64,000 nt of DNA from Halonotius sp046719765 (GTDB lineage Archaea > Halobacteriota > Halobacteria > Halobacteriales > Haloferacaceae): positions 48,355 to 112,354 of the forward strand of contig NZ_JABEBY010000011.1 in NCBI RefSeq assembly GCF_046719765.1, given 5' to 3'. Positions within the stretch are counted from its first letter, which is position 1; each line of letters opens with the position of its first letter. The notes below the pieces were generated by a model. The model was given only the letters and a program-made list of their open reading frames with translations, did not search any database and was not told where the DNA came from. Both the position numbers and the translations under genes were made by a program. Of the stretch, positions 9,055 to 17,438 are shown piece by piece.

Positions 9055-9747
9055 ATGACAGCCGACACCGACGACGATCGTCCCCGCCATCGACAGACGC
9101 CGGGCGGCGGCGTCGCCCCTGAGGCCCGCCCGATCGAGCCCGCCGCCCCCGAGGAGTTCGGCCTCGTACAGGCCTTCTGGGGTGACGGCAAGGGCAAAAC
9201 AACTGCGGCAATGGGGATGGGCTTTCGCGCAGCGGGCCACGGCTACCGCGTCCACATGCTGCAGTTCATGAAAGGTGGCGCGGACAGCGTCGACGACGTA
9301 CGCGGGGAATACAACGCCATCGCGGCGATGCCGGGGTTTTCCTACGAGAATACGGGCCACTACGGTTGGCACAACATGGCCGACGGCAGCCGCGAGGAGG
9401 ATCACGAATCCGAAGCCAACGCTGGTTTCGACCGAACGCGGGATCTCGTCGCCGGCGCGGGCGAGGCCGACCTCGATTCGCCCTTTCCTCTCGACAGTGA
9501 CCCCGCCGACGGCGTCCATATGCTGATCCTTGACGAAATCCTCTATGCCGCCGACCGCGATCTCGTCGCCCCCGAGGCGGTCTGTGACCTCATCGAGACC
9601 AAACCCGACGGACTCGAACTCGTTTTGACGGGGAGCCACACCGAACCGACCTATCTCACCGACCACGCTGATCTGATCTCCGAAATCAGTAAGCGAAAAC
9701 ATCCGATCGATGCCGGCCAGCGCGCCCGCTCCGGCACCGAATACTGA
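9055..9747 (+). CDS. cobA: Cob(I)yrinic acid a,c-diamide adenosyltransferase (CobA/BtuR type)
   Basis: 230 residues. An acidic N-terminal tail of about 35 residues is followed by FGLVQAFWGDGKGKTTAAMG, the BtuR/CobA P-loop. HMLQFMKGG and HMLILDEILYAADRDLV supply further family motifs, and ELVLTGSHTEPTYL and ADLISEISKRKHPID are the C-terminal signatures. It transfers the adenosyl group to the corrinoid cobalt. It ends one base before the ATG of cbiP, so the two are almost certainly co-transcribed. Confidence 0.93.
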   Translation: MTADTDDDRPRHRQTPGGGVAPEARPIEPAAPEEFGLVQAFWGDGKGKTTAAMGMGFRAAGHGYRVHMLQFMKGGADSVDDVRGEYNAIAAMPGFSYENTGHYGWHNMADGSREEDHESEANAGFDRTRDLVAGAGEADLDSPFPLDSDPADGVHMLILDEILYAADRDLVAPEAVCDLIETKPDGLELVLTGSHTEPTYLTDHADLISEISKRKHPIDAGQRARSGTEY

Positions 9748-9748
9748 G

Positions 9749-11323
9749 ATGGCCCGCACCGTCCTCGTCGCTGGCACCGCCTCCCACGTCGGCAAATCGA
9801 CGGTCGCGGCGGGGCTCTGTCGCCTGCTGGCCGACCGCGGTGTCTCGGTCGCGCCATTCAAAGCCCAAAACATGAGCAACAACGCGCGGGCGGTGCCGCG
9901 CGCACCCGAAACGATGGCTGATACCGGCGACGACACCGCCAGCGTCGACAGCGATGCCTACGGCGAGATCGGTGTCTCCCAGTACGTCCAAGCACGGGCC
10001 GCCCGCATCTCGCCGACGACCGACTGCAACCCCGTTTTACTCAAACCCCGCGGTGAGGGCGAGTCCCAACTCGTCGTCGACGGCGTCGCCGTCGGCCACT
10101 ACGCGGCCGGCCAGTATTACGACGACCACTGGGAGACCGCCCGCGCGGCCGCCGTTGACGCCCACGACCGACTGGCGGCCGCCCACGACGTGATCGTCGC
10201 CGAAGGTGCGGGCTCGATTGCCGAAATCAACTTCCACGACCGCGATCTCGCCAACGTCGAAACCGCTCGGTTCGCCGACGCCGATATCCTGCTCGTCGGC
10301 GATATCGAGCGCGGCGGCGTCTTCGCCTCGCTGGTTGGCACGCTGGAGCTGATGCCCGATGACCTCCGCGAGCAGGTCGTCGGCGTCGTCATCACGAAGT
10401 TCCGCGGCGACGCCGACCTGCTGGCTCCCGGCATCGCGGCCTTCGAGGAGCGAACCGGCGTCGACGTGCTCGGTGTCATCCCCTACGACGATCCGGGGCT
10501 GCCGGCCGAGGATAGCGTCGATCTGCCGGCGACCGACGAGCGCGCCGTCCGCGGAGACGACGACGGCGTCGCTCCCGAGCACTCGGCGACGGTCGCCGTC
10601 CCGCGACTCCCGCGCGTCTCGAATTTTACGGATCTCGAACCGCTGGCCACCGAGCCGGGCGTTCGGGTCGCCTACGTCCCGCTGGATGCGTCGCTCGACG
10701 ACGCCGATGCGGTCGTGATTCCCGGCACGAAAAACACCGTTGACGACCTGCTGGCGATCAAAGACGCCGGTTTCGACGCGGAACTCCGCGCCTTCGACGG
10801 CCCGATCGTCGGCCTCTGTGGCGGCTATCAGATCCTCGGTGAGCGGATCGACAACGCCGAAATCGAGGGGGCTGATGTCGACAGCGAGGGCTCAACGCTC
10901 GACGGTGTCGGACTGCTGCCGGTGACAACGACGTTCAGCGAGACCAAACGCGTCGTTGATACAACGCTTGACCTCGACGGGGTGGGCCCGCTTGCGGATG
11001 CGAGCGGATCGGTCGCCGGCTACGAGATCCATATGGGCTCCACCGAGGCGGCCGAGCCCGTCGAGACGCCGTTCGCGGGCGACGGCGAGGCAACGGCCGC
11101 GCTCGGAGCCAGCCGCGGCGATGTGCTCGGCTGTTACCTCCACGGCCTGTTCGAAAACGAGACGGCGAGAACAGCGTTCGTGGATCGGGTTTTCGATGCG
11201 GCCGGCCGTGAGCGGCCCACGGGAGCGACGCCCGACGCGTCGCCGTACACACAGGCTGCCACGCTGGTGGCCGAGCACTGTTCGCTCGACGTTCTCGCTG
11301 CGCGACCCGACGATCAACACTAA
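9749..11323 (+). CDS. cbiP: Cobyric acid synthase CbiP (CobQ)
   Basis: 524 residues. This ATP- and glutamine-dependent enzyme amidates the corrin ring to cobyric acid. The N-terminal dethiobiotin-synthetase-like domain has VAGTASHVGKSTVAAGL, PFKAQNMSNNA and LVGDIERGGVFASLVGTLEL. The C-terminal triad glutamine amidotransferase domain has VIPGTKNTVDDL and IVGLCGGYQILGE, with the catalytic Cys. GSTEAAEP and GCYLHGLFEN carry the remaining conserved His region. The start at 9749 was chosen because MARTVLVAGTASHVGKST is the family start. Confidence 0.95.
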   Translation: MARTVLVAGTASHVGKSTVAAGLCRLLADRGVSVAPFKAQNMSNNARAVPRAPETMADTGDDTASVDSDAYGEIGVSQYVQARAARISPTTDCNPVLLKPRGEGESQLVVDGVAVGHYAAGQYYDDHWETARAAAVDAHDRLAAAHDVIVAEGAGSIAEINFHDRDLANVETARFADADILLVGDIERGGVFASLVGTLELMPDDLREQVVGVVITKFRGDADLLAPGIAAFEERTGVDVLGVIPYDDPGLPAEDSVDLPATDERAVRGDDDGVAPEHSATVAVPRLPRVSNFTDLEPLATEPGVRVAYVPLDASLDDADAVVIPGTKNTVDDLLAIKDAGFDAELRAFDGPIVGLCGGYQILGERIDNAEIEGADVDSEGSTLDGVGLLPVTTTFSETKRVVDTTLDLDGVGPLADASGSVAGYEIHMGSTEAAEPVETPFAGDGEATAALGASRGDVLGCYLHGLFENETARTAFVDRVFDAAGRERPTGATPDASPYTQAATLVAEHCSLDVLAARPDDQH

Positions 11324-11347
11324 GCCACGGCCGCCCCGAGTGAGCGT

Positions 11348-12082
11348 GTGAGCGTCCTCTCGTTGCTCCGGCTTCGCACCGCCGCCGACTTCGCCGACTG
11401 GTACCGGATCGGTGCGGAATACGTCGACGGTGTCGCCGATGCGATAGGGTTCGACACCGCCGACTTCGTCGACTACGAGGCTGGCGTCGAAGCGATGCGG
11501 GACGGGCGACCACCGGCGTCGGTTTCGCCCGCGATTCGGCGATCGATTGCGGCCGATCTGCTGGCTGATGCCGTCTTCTCCGAGCCGTTCTGTGAGTGGC
11601 TGCCGCTGTGGTACGAGGTGAGCCTGCTGGGGCCGGTACGTTACGGCGAGTACCGACTGCGACAGGTCGCCGACCCGTACTGTCGTGGGCTGTCCGTCTC
11701 GGTGCCGCGATTCAGTCGGCCAGCCAACGCCGTTGTCGACGGCCGGCCGGCACCGGCCCACCTCACGGGGTTCCGCGAGCGGTTCGTGCTCGCGGCTGCG
11801 ATCCTGCATCTCGAATGGTTCGTCCACGTCGCCCGCGAGTCCGGGATCGTGGTTCCCCAGGCGTTGGTTGAGCGCACCCGCCGGGAGAGCCTTGCGTACT
11901 ACACCGGCCACCGCGAGTCGCTGTCGCCACAGGTACAGCAGTTTCAGGCCGCGCTGTTTGCCGACGATCGGTGGGTTCGGGAGATCGACGCGGTCTACGG
12001 GCTGAACAGCGCGCTGTTCGGCGTCTGGGAGCGGTTCCTCCGTGCGGAGCGAAAACGGCTCGAAACAGCGGCGCGTCGCTAG
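11348..12082 (+). CDS. Haloarchaeal hypothetical protein downstream of cbiP
   Basis: 244 residues with a GTG start 24 bases after cbiP, so probably in the same transcript. I do not recognise the family. It is soluble, rich in aromatic and Arg residues, and mostly helical by composition. Features include FADWYRIGAEYVDGVADAIGF near the N-terminus and repeated WY/WF pairs (LPLWYEVSLLGPVRYGEY, LHLEWFVHVARESG). There are no cysteine clusters, P-loop or signal peptide; a single FCEW cysteine and one at DPYCRG are seen. The position hints at corrinoid metabolism but gives no proof. Confidence 0.7.
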   Translation: MSVLSLLRLRTAADFADWYRIGAEYVDGVADAIGFDTADFVDYEAGVEAMRDGRPPASVSPAIRRSIAADLLADAVFSEPFCEWLPLWYEVSLLGPVRYGEYRLRQVADPYCRGLSVSVPRFSRPANAVVDGRPAPAHLTGFRERFVLAAAILHLEWFVHVARESGIVVPQALVERTRRESLAYYTGHRESLSPQVQQFQAALFADDRWVREIDAVYGLNSALFGVWERFLRAERKRLETAARR

Positions 12083-12151
12083 CGGCGGCAGGGCGGCTCC
12101 TCGGGGTGACTCAACAGCTTTTTATCCGCGCTGGAGAGATGATGTTGCACT

Positions 12152-12421
12152 ATGGTTGAGGATAAAGCACGATCCACCGGCAGTGCCGGTCGATTCGGTG
12201 CGCGGTACGGACGTGTCTCCCGCAAACGAGTCAAGGAAATCGAAGCAGGAATGCAGGACGCCGAGGTCGACGGCGACGATGTCACCCGCGTCGGCACCGG
12301 CATCTGGGTCAACGAGGAGACCGGCGAGAAGTTCACCGGCGGTGCCTACAAACCCCAGACCCCCGGCGGCCAGCAGGCAACCCGTTCGATCCGCGCCGCC
12401 CTCGCCGAAGACGAGGAGTAA
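12152..12421 (+). CDS. rpl37ae: 50S ribosomal protein L37Ae lacking the zinc-ribbon cysteines
   Basis: 89 residues. TGSAGRFGARYGRVSRKRVKEIE is the L37Ae N-terminus; GTGIWVNEETGEKFTGGAYKPQTPGG and RSIRAALAEDEE are its C-terminal half. The usual two C-X2-C pairs on either side of GTGIW are absent: the positions read DAEVDGDDVTRV and VNEETGEKF, with no Cys anywhere in the protein. A TATA-like CTTTTTATCC lies about 35 bases upstream. It heads the rpl37ae-rpoP-pcc1-pfdB-DUF3194 cluster, which is a conserved archaeal arrangement, so it is the genuine ribosomal gene and not a stray paralogue. Confidence 0.9.
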   Translation: MVEDKARSTGSAGRFGARYGRVSRKRVKEIEAGMQDAEVDGDDVTRVGTGIWVNEETGEKFTGGAYKPQTPGGQQATRSIRAALAEDEE

Positions 12422-12423
12422 GG

Positions 12424-12558
12424 ATGAGCTACAAGTGTTCGCGCTGTAAACGCGATGTGACGCTCGATGAGTACGGCGGCGTTCGCTGCCCGTACTGCGG
12501 CCACCGCGTCCTGCTGAAGGAACGCGGCGGCGGCATCAAGGAAGTCGACGTCCACTGA
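12424..12558 (+). CDS. rpoP: DNA-directed RNA polymerase subunit P (Rpb12-like)
   Basis: 44 residues, starting two bases after the L37Ae stop. The sequence MSYKCSRCKRDVTLDEYG continues to GVRCPYCGHRVLL and ends GGGIKEVDVH. The two C-X2-C pairs make the single zinc ribbon of archaeal RpoP, which helps assemble the RpoD/RpoL/RpoN platform of RNA polymerase. Length and position between L37Ae and Pcc1 are exactly as in other euryarchaea. Confidence 0.95.
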   Translation: MSYKCSRCKRDVTLDEYGGVRCPYCGHRVLLKERGGGIKEVDVH

Positions 12559-12566
12559 CGGCGGTC

Positions 12567-12827
12567 GTGTCACAGCCTCATTCTACCCAGTTGCGCTTCG
12601 CGTATCCGACAGCGACAGCCGCACAGCGGATCGAACGGAGCATCGCCGTCGAGGTCGGCGAACTCGACGAGGATCGCTCGGCGGTGACCGTCGACCGCGA
12701 CGGGGCTGTTCTCACCGTCGAGATCACCGCGACCGACCGGGTCGCGCTACGCGCCGGGATCAACAGCTGGTGTCGCTACGTGGCGACCGCCGAAACGGTC
12801 GCCGATGGTGTGGTGACGCGCGCGTAG
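12567..12827 (+). CDS. pcc1: KEOPS complex subunit Pcc1
   Basis: 86 residues with a GTG start, eight bases after rpoP. Pcc1 is the dimerising subunit of KEOPS, which makes the t6A modification at A37 of ANN-decoding tRNAs together with Kae1, Bud32 and Cgi121. The alternating strand pattern RFAYPTATAAQRIERSIAVEV, with VTVDRDGAVLTVEITATDRVALRAGINSW, is the Pcc1/LAGE3 fold. The cluster context supports the call. Confidence 0.9.
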   Translation: MSQPHSTQLRFAYPTATAAQRIERSIAVEVGELDEDRSAVTVDRDGAVLTVEITATDRVALRAGINSWCRYVATAETVADGVVTRA

Positions 12828-12964
12828 TACCTTCGCTGCCAACGTCACCGTGGGATCATGTTGTCGTCGACAGCGCAAATCCGGTGTAATCCCGACGCCA
12901 TCAGTCGATCATGCGGTCGTTGGAATTGCATGGCTTTTTCCATGTGGCGACCATCCAGTGGGGT

Positions 12965-13357
12965 ATGCAGGGTAACCTACCGCCGGAAGCACAGGACAAA
13001 CTCGAAACGCTGCAGGATCTTCAAGAGACCGCCCAGGAGGTCTCCGAGCAGAAACAGCAGACCGAGTCCACACTGACCGAGACCAGAGCCGCACTCGACG
13101 CTCTTGAAGAGGTCGACGACGACGCGACGATGTACCGCGAGGTCGGCGAGCTTCTCATCGAGACCGACTACGCGTCGGCGTCCGACGAGCTCGAAGAGAA
13201 GGTCGAGAGCCTCGAAGTTCGCGCCGAACAGCTCGATAAACAGGAGACGAAGGTTCAGGAGAAATTCGAGAGCCTGCAGGATGAGCTCCAGCAGATGCTC
13301 GGCGGCGCGGGTGGCGCGGGCGGCCCGGCCGGTCCGGGCGGCGCCGGCGGCGCGTAA
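12965..13357 (+). CDS. pfdB: Prefoldin subunit beta
   Basis: 130 residues. Beta prefoldin pairs with alpha subunits to form the jellyfish-shaped chaperone that hands unfolded proteins to the thermosome. The long N-terminal coiled coil (LPPEAQDKLETLQDLQETAQ), the central hairpin (ALEEVDDDATMYREVGELLI) and the C-terminal coiled coil (RAEQLDKQETKVQEKFESLQ) are clear. The tail is a Gly/Ala/Pro run of about 20 residues (GGAGGAGGPAGPGG). ATG 12965 was chosen because MQGNLPPEAQDK is the family start. Its stop abuts the next gene directly. Confidence 0.93.
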   Translation: MQGNLPPEAQDKLETLQDLQETAQEVSEQKQQTESTLTETRAALDALEEVDDDATMYREVGELLIETDYASASDELEEKVESLEVRAEQLDKQETKVQEKFESLQDELQQMLGGAGGAGGPAGPGGAGGA

Positions 13358-13603
13358 ATGAGTACGGAACCGGACGACGAGACGGTCGTCACCACGGCCG
13401 CCGAGGCCGCAGAGGGGCTGATCCTCTCGCGGTTTGCCAACTCCGCGATCACGGATCTCGACATCACCGTCACCTTCGAGGATGGCGTGTTGGATCTCGA
13501 TGTCTACCTGAACACGACCGACGACGCCGAGGCGGATCCCGCGGACGTCGCCGACGACGCGATCGATGCGGCCGAGGACGCCGTCGACGAACTGTTCGCG
13601 TAA
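13358..13603 (+). CDS. DUF3194 family protein
   Basis: 81 residues, starting on the base after the prefoldin beta stop. It is acidic. A helix (AAEAAEGLILSRFANSAITD) is followed by two strands (DLDITVTFEDGVLDLDVYLN) and a C-terminal acidic helix. Archaeal DUF3194 genes routinely follow prefoldin beta. No biochemical role is known; chaperone or translation-linked work is a guess from context only. Confidence 0.88.
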   Translation: MSTEPDDETVVTTAAEAAEGLILSRFANSAITDLDITVTFEDGVLDLDVYLNTTDDAEADPADVADDAIDAAEDAVDELFA

Positions 13604-13683
13604 CTCGGCACTGCTGTCCCATTTTTCGGGCTGTATCGCGGACATGAAAAGAGATTAAGCCGGCGGTTCGAAAGGGAGCCCAA

Positions 13684-15873
13684 ATGAGTCTCCCGGAGTC
13701 CGACCGCGAGTTGATCACCGCCGAACTCGGCCGTGCGCCCACGCCCGCCGAGGCGAACCTCTTCGAAAATCTCTGGAGCGAACACTGCGCCTACCGCTCC
13801 TCGCGGCCGCTCCTCGGTGCGTTCGACAGCGCGGGCGAGCAGGTCGTCATCGGCCCCGGCGACGACGCCGCCGTGATCGCCGTTCCCGAACCCGCGGCCG
13901 CCGACACGCCCGCGGCCGAGCGCGACGCCGACGCGTACAGCGAGACCTACATCACGCTGGGCATCGAGAGCCACAACCACCCGAGCTACGTCGACCCCTA
14001 CGACGGCGCGGCGACCGGCGTCGGCGGCATCGTCCGCGATACGCTGTCGATGGGCGCGTATCCGATCGCGCTGGCCGACAGTCTCTACTTCGGCTCCTTC
14101 GACCGCGAACACTCCCAGTATCTCTTTGAGGGTGTCGTCGAGGGGATCAGCGACTACGGCAACTCCATCGGTGTGCCGACGGTCGCCGGCAGCGTCGATT
14201 TCCACGCCGACTACGAGGGCAACCCACTCGTCAACGTCGCCTGTGTCGGCCTCACTGACGAGGAACGCGTTGTGACCGCCGAAGCCCAGCAAGCGGGCAA
14301 CAAACTCGTTCTTTTCGGCAACGCGACCGGCCGCGACGGCCTCGGCGGCGCGTCGTTTGCCAGCGAGGATCTCGACGAGGACGCCGAAACCGAGGATCGC
14401 CCAGCCGTCCAAGTCGGCGACCCCTACAGCGAAAAACTGCTTATCGAGGCCAGCGAGACGTTGATCGACGAGAACCTCGTTCAGTCGGCACGGGATCTCG
14501 GGGCGGCCGGCCTCGGCGGAGCCTCCTCCGAACTCGTCGCCAAAGGCGGCTTCGGCGCGGACATCGAGTTGGATCGCGTCCACCAACGCGAACCCAACAT
14601 GAACGCCCTCGAAATCCTGCTGGCCGAATCCCAAGAGCGGATGTGCTACGAGGTCGCCCCCGAGGATGTCGACCGCGTGGCGGCGATCGCCGAGCGGTTC
14701 GACCTCGGCTGCTCGGTCATCGGCGAGGTCAGCGAGGGCAACTACACCTGTACGTTCGACGGCGAGGTCGTCGTCGACGTCGACCCCGAATTCCTCGCGG
14801 AGGGCGCGCCGATGAACGATCTTGATGCCGTCGAGTCCGAACCGGCCGAGCGCGATCTGCCGGACACCGATCTCGACGCGGCAATCGAGGCCGTCATCGC
14901 AAACCCCAACACCGCCTCGAAACGGTGGGTCTACCGGCAGTACGACCACGAGGTCGGCGTCCGCACGGCGATGAAACCCGGCGACGATGCAGCGATTATG
15001 GCGATTCGGGAGACGAGCGGCGACGCCGACGACGCCACCGGCGCAGGAACCGGCCTCGCTATCTCCTCGGGCGCGAACCCGAACTGGACGACAGCCGACC
15101 CTCACGGCGGCGCGCGGGCGGTCGCCCTCGAAAACGCGACCAACATCGCCGCCAAGGGCGCGGTTCCGCTCGCCGCGGTCGACTGTCTCAACGGCGGCAA
15201 CCCGGAGAAGCCCGACGTGTACGGCGGCTTCAAAGGGATCGTCGACGGCCTCGCGGAGATGTGTGCGGATCTCTCGACGCCGGTGGTCGGCGGCAACGTC
15301 TCGCTGTACAACGATTCGGAGGCGGGCCCCATCCCGCCGACGCCGACGCTGGCGATGGTCGGCACGAAAGCCGGCTACGACGCCCCGCCGGCCGCACTCA
15401 GCGGCGAGGGTGAACTACTGCTCGTCGGCGACGCTGGCGACGCCCTCGGCGGCTCGGAATACCTTGCGGCCGCGGGTGGCAGCGACGCGTTCCCCGAACT
15501 GCCGGAGAATCCCGCTGAACTCGTCGCCACGATCGCCGAGGTCGCCCGCGCCGAGTCGACGCTGGCGACCCACGATGTGAGCCACGGCGGGCTGGCGGTC
15601 GCGCTGGCGGAGTTGCTGACGGCCGACGCCGGTGCCGACGTGGTCGTTGACGACGCGATCGCGCTGTTCGACGAGACGCCGGGCCGGGTCGTCATCGAGA
15701 CGACCGATCCCGAGAGCGTGCGCGAAGCGTTCGACGGCGTCGCTCCGGTTGAATCGCTCGGCGAAGCGACCGCTAATGGCGTATTGTCGCTGACGGTCGG
15801 CGACGAAACGGTCGAACTCGGTGCCGAGGCGGTCGCTGAGCTACGAGACGTGATCCCCGAGACGCTGGAATAA
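13684..15873 (+). CDS. purL: Phosphoribosylformylglycinamidine synthase subunit PurL
   Basis: 729 residues, the usual length of the small-type PurL that works with PurQ and PurS. It converts FGAR to FGAM in purine synthesis. The conserved N-terminus is FENLWSEHCAYRSSRPLL, followed by GIESHNHPSYVDPYDGAATG, which holds the ATP/Mg-binding His/Glu motif. VGGIVRDTLSMGAYPIALAD and GGASFASEDL follow. The second AIRS-like half has GGARAVALENATNIAAKGA and GGNVSLYNDS. TATA-like AGAGATTAAG stands about 30 bases before the ATG. Confidence 0.96.
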   Translation: MSLPESDRELITAELGRAPTPAEANLFENLWSEHCAYRSSRPLLGAFDSAGEQVVIGPGDDAAVIAVPEPAAADTPAAERDADAYSETYITLGIESHNHPSYVDPYDGAATGVGGIVRDTLSMGAYPIALADSLYFGSFDREHSQYLFEGVVEGISDYGNSIGVPTVAGSVDFHADYEGNPLVNVACVGLTDEERVVTAEAQQAGNKLVLFGNATGRDGLGGASFASEDLDEDAETEDRPAVQVGDPYSEKLLIEASETLIDENLVQSARDLGAAGLGGASSELVAKGGFGADIELDRVHQREPNMNALEILLAESQERMCYEVAPEDVDRVAAIAERFDLGCSVIGEVSEGNYTCTFDGEVVVDVDPEFLAEGAPMNDLDAVESEPAERDLPDTDLDAAIEAVIANPNTASKRWVYRQYDHEVGVRTAMKPGDDAAIMAIRETSGDADDATGAGTGLAISSGANPNWTTADPHGGARAVALENATNIAAKGAVPLAAVDCLNGGNPEKPDVYGGFKGIVDGLAEMCADLSTPVVGGNVSLYNDSEAGPIPPTPTLAMVGTKAGYDAPPAALSGEGELLLVGDAGDALGGSEYLAAAGGSDAFPELPENPAELVATIAEVARAESTLATHDVSHGGLAVALAELLTADAGADVVVDDAIALFDETPGRVVIETTDPESVREAFDGVAPVESLGEATANGVLSLTVGDETVELGAEAVAELRDVIPETLE

Positions 15874-15999
15874 CAGCTTCTCTCGCTGTCGGTTCTATTG
15901 TGGTCGGCGAATGTAAGTAATGGCGGCTACCAGCCACCGTAGTTTCATTTCAACCACCCAAATTTAATTTAGTGGCGGACAAACCACCGACAACCATCA

Positions 16000-17169
16000 A
16001 TGATCGAGGAGAACGAAGCGACTGCTATTCCGGGAACGTACATTCCTTACGGCGCGAAGCCGTATTTCAAGCCTGATCCCCTCCCACCCGAATCGGGGCT
16101 TGGGTTCGATGCGGATTTCTATACGACGCTCTCGGAAGCGACGTTCTGGCTGGGAAAACTAAGCGGCCTCTCTCAGACGACCGACTTCGCTCCCGTGTTG
16201 TACACATCGCTACTGCGAAAGGAAGCGATGGAATCCTCTGAGATCGAGGGCGCGGAGATCGACTATAACGCGCTCTACAGCCACGAAACCCGTACGGGCC
16301 TACAGGCTGCCTCAGAGGAAAACGAGACCGCAGCCACGACAAAGGATCTCCAAGAGGTGCTCAACTACGAGGACGCATTAGAGTGGGGCATTTCCCAGAT
16401 CGAAACCGGTGCGGAGATCTCTATCGAGTTGCTTCATTCGCTTCACGAACGGCTACTGTCCGGCGTCCCCGACGCTCGCCGGGAAACAGACACCATCGGC
16501 GCGTTCAAATCGCAGCCGAACCACTTCGGGGAGTTTCTCCCACCGGTTCCGGGGGCTGTTGATGGGCTGATGGATGCTCTTGTCACGTACATCCGAACTG
16601 ATGGACAGTACCACCCGCTGATCGATATTGCACTCGTTCACTATCAGTTCGAGACGATCCATCCTTACGGCGACGGCAACGGTCGGCTCGGTCGCCTGCT
16701 GATCACGCTGCAGCTGTACACGCAAGGCTATCTTGAGACGCCAACCCTCTATCTGAGCGAGTACTTCAATCGATTCAAATCGACATACGTTGATCGACTA
16801 CAGGGGGTCAGAGAGCGCGGCGAGTGGGAGCGATGGGTGGCCTTCTTTATTCGCGGCATTCGCCACCAAGCTGAGGAGTCGGTGTTGCGATCGGCCGAAC
16901 TGCGCGACCTCCAGCAGCGATACGAAGAGCAGTACGGCGACTACGCGAGAGCGGACGCCAGATTGGCGTGTGCGCTGTTCGAACAGCCGTATCTGACCGC
17001 CTCGCTCGTCGAAGAGTTACTTGACGTCAGTGGGCCGACTGCCTACCGAGCGATCGAACAGTTGGTTACCGACGGCGTCCTGGAAGAAACAACAGGAAAC
17101 GAACGAAACAGAGAGTATCGTGCGACGGAGATCTTTGAGATCCTCGAAAAGCCACCGGAAACCTACTGA
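16000..17169 (+). CDS. Fic family AMPylation-type protein with inhibitory helix and C-terminal winged helix
   Basis: 389 residues. The Fic active-site loop is HPYGDGNGRLGRL at residues 221-233, matching HPFxDGNGRxxR. An N-terminal class II-type inhibitory motif, S-S-E-I-E-G at residues 79-84, fits [ST]xxxE[GN]. A substrate flap is seen at GAFKSQPNHFGEFLPPVP. The C-terminal part (TASLVEELLDVSGPTAYRAIEQL) looks like a winged helix, so it may regulate its own gene. GC is lower than in its neighbours. The promoter region holds AAATTTAATTTA about 40 bases upstream. Family members transfer AMP or related groups to proteins; the target is unknown. Confidence 0.9.
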   Translation: MIEENEATAIPGTYIPYGAKPYFKPDPLPPESGLGFDADFYTTLSEATFWLGKLSGLSQTTDFAPVLYTSLLRKEAMESSEIEGAEIDYNALYSHETRTGLQAASEENETAATTKDLQEVLNYEDALEWGISQIETGAEISIELLHSLHERLLSGVPDARRETDTIGAFKSQPNHFGEFLPPVPGAVDGLMDALVTYIRTDGQYHPLIDIALVHYQFETIHPYGDGNGRLGRLLITLQLYTQGYLETPTLYLSEYFNRFKSTYVDRLQGVRERGEWERWVAFFIRGIRHQAEESVLRSAELRDLQQRYEEQYGDYARADARLACALFEQPYLTASLVEELLDVSGPTAYRAIEQLVTDGVLEETTGNERNREYRATEIFEILEKPPETY

Positions 17170-17346
17170 GGCACACGACACAACACCAGCGGCGCACAAC
17201 GTGATCATCGCTGTCGCTCGCAGTGTTCGGGTTGAAGCGCGAGGGTGTCGGTATCCTACGTCGACACCCCGTTGCTTCATCGCAGTTGAGGCGACAGCCG
17301 GTAAAGACGCTGTTGGTGTGACCGGTGGGACGGAAGCCGACATGTT

Positions 17347-17362
17347 TTTAGGAGATCCTAAA
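17347..17362. promoter_or_regulatory. Perfect 7-bp dyad upstream of ABC ATPase
   Basis: TTTAGGA-GA-TCCTAAA, two exact arms around a 2-base spacer, about 75 bases before the ABC ATPase start and overlapping a TTTTTA TATA-like box. The TTAGG...CCTAA pattern recalls boxes of DtxR/SirR-type metal-dependent repressors, and the gene downstream is an iron-transport-type ATPase. That link is inference. Confidence 0.5.
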
Positions 17363-17438
17363 GTAGTGTGACAGCAAGAACGAAGCCGCCACGGCGACCG
17401 TCGTCGCTGGCTGTGGGGTTGCTTCATTTCGGATCGCT

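Noticed and set aside
8233..9936. A 567-codon open frame on the minus strand
   Set aside because: It spans cobD, cobA and the start of cbiP in antisense; not coding-like.
13504..15105. A 533-codon open frame on the minus strand
   Set aside because: Antisense to purL; no recognisable domain.
17017..17427. A minus-strand open frame between the Fic and ABC ATPase genes
   Set aside because: It is partly antisense to the Fic 3' end and crosses the dyad and promoter of the ATPase gene.
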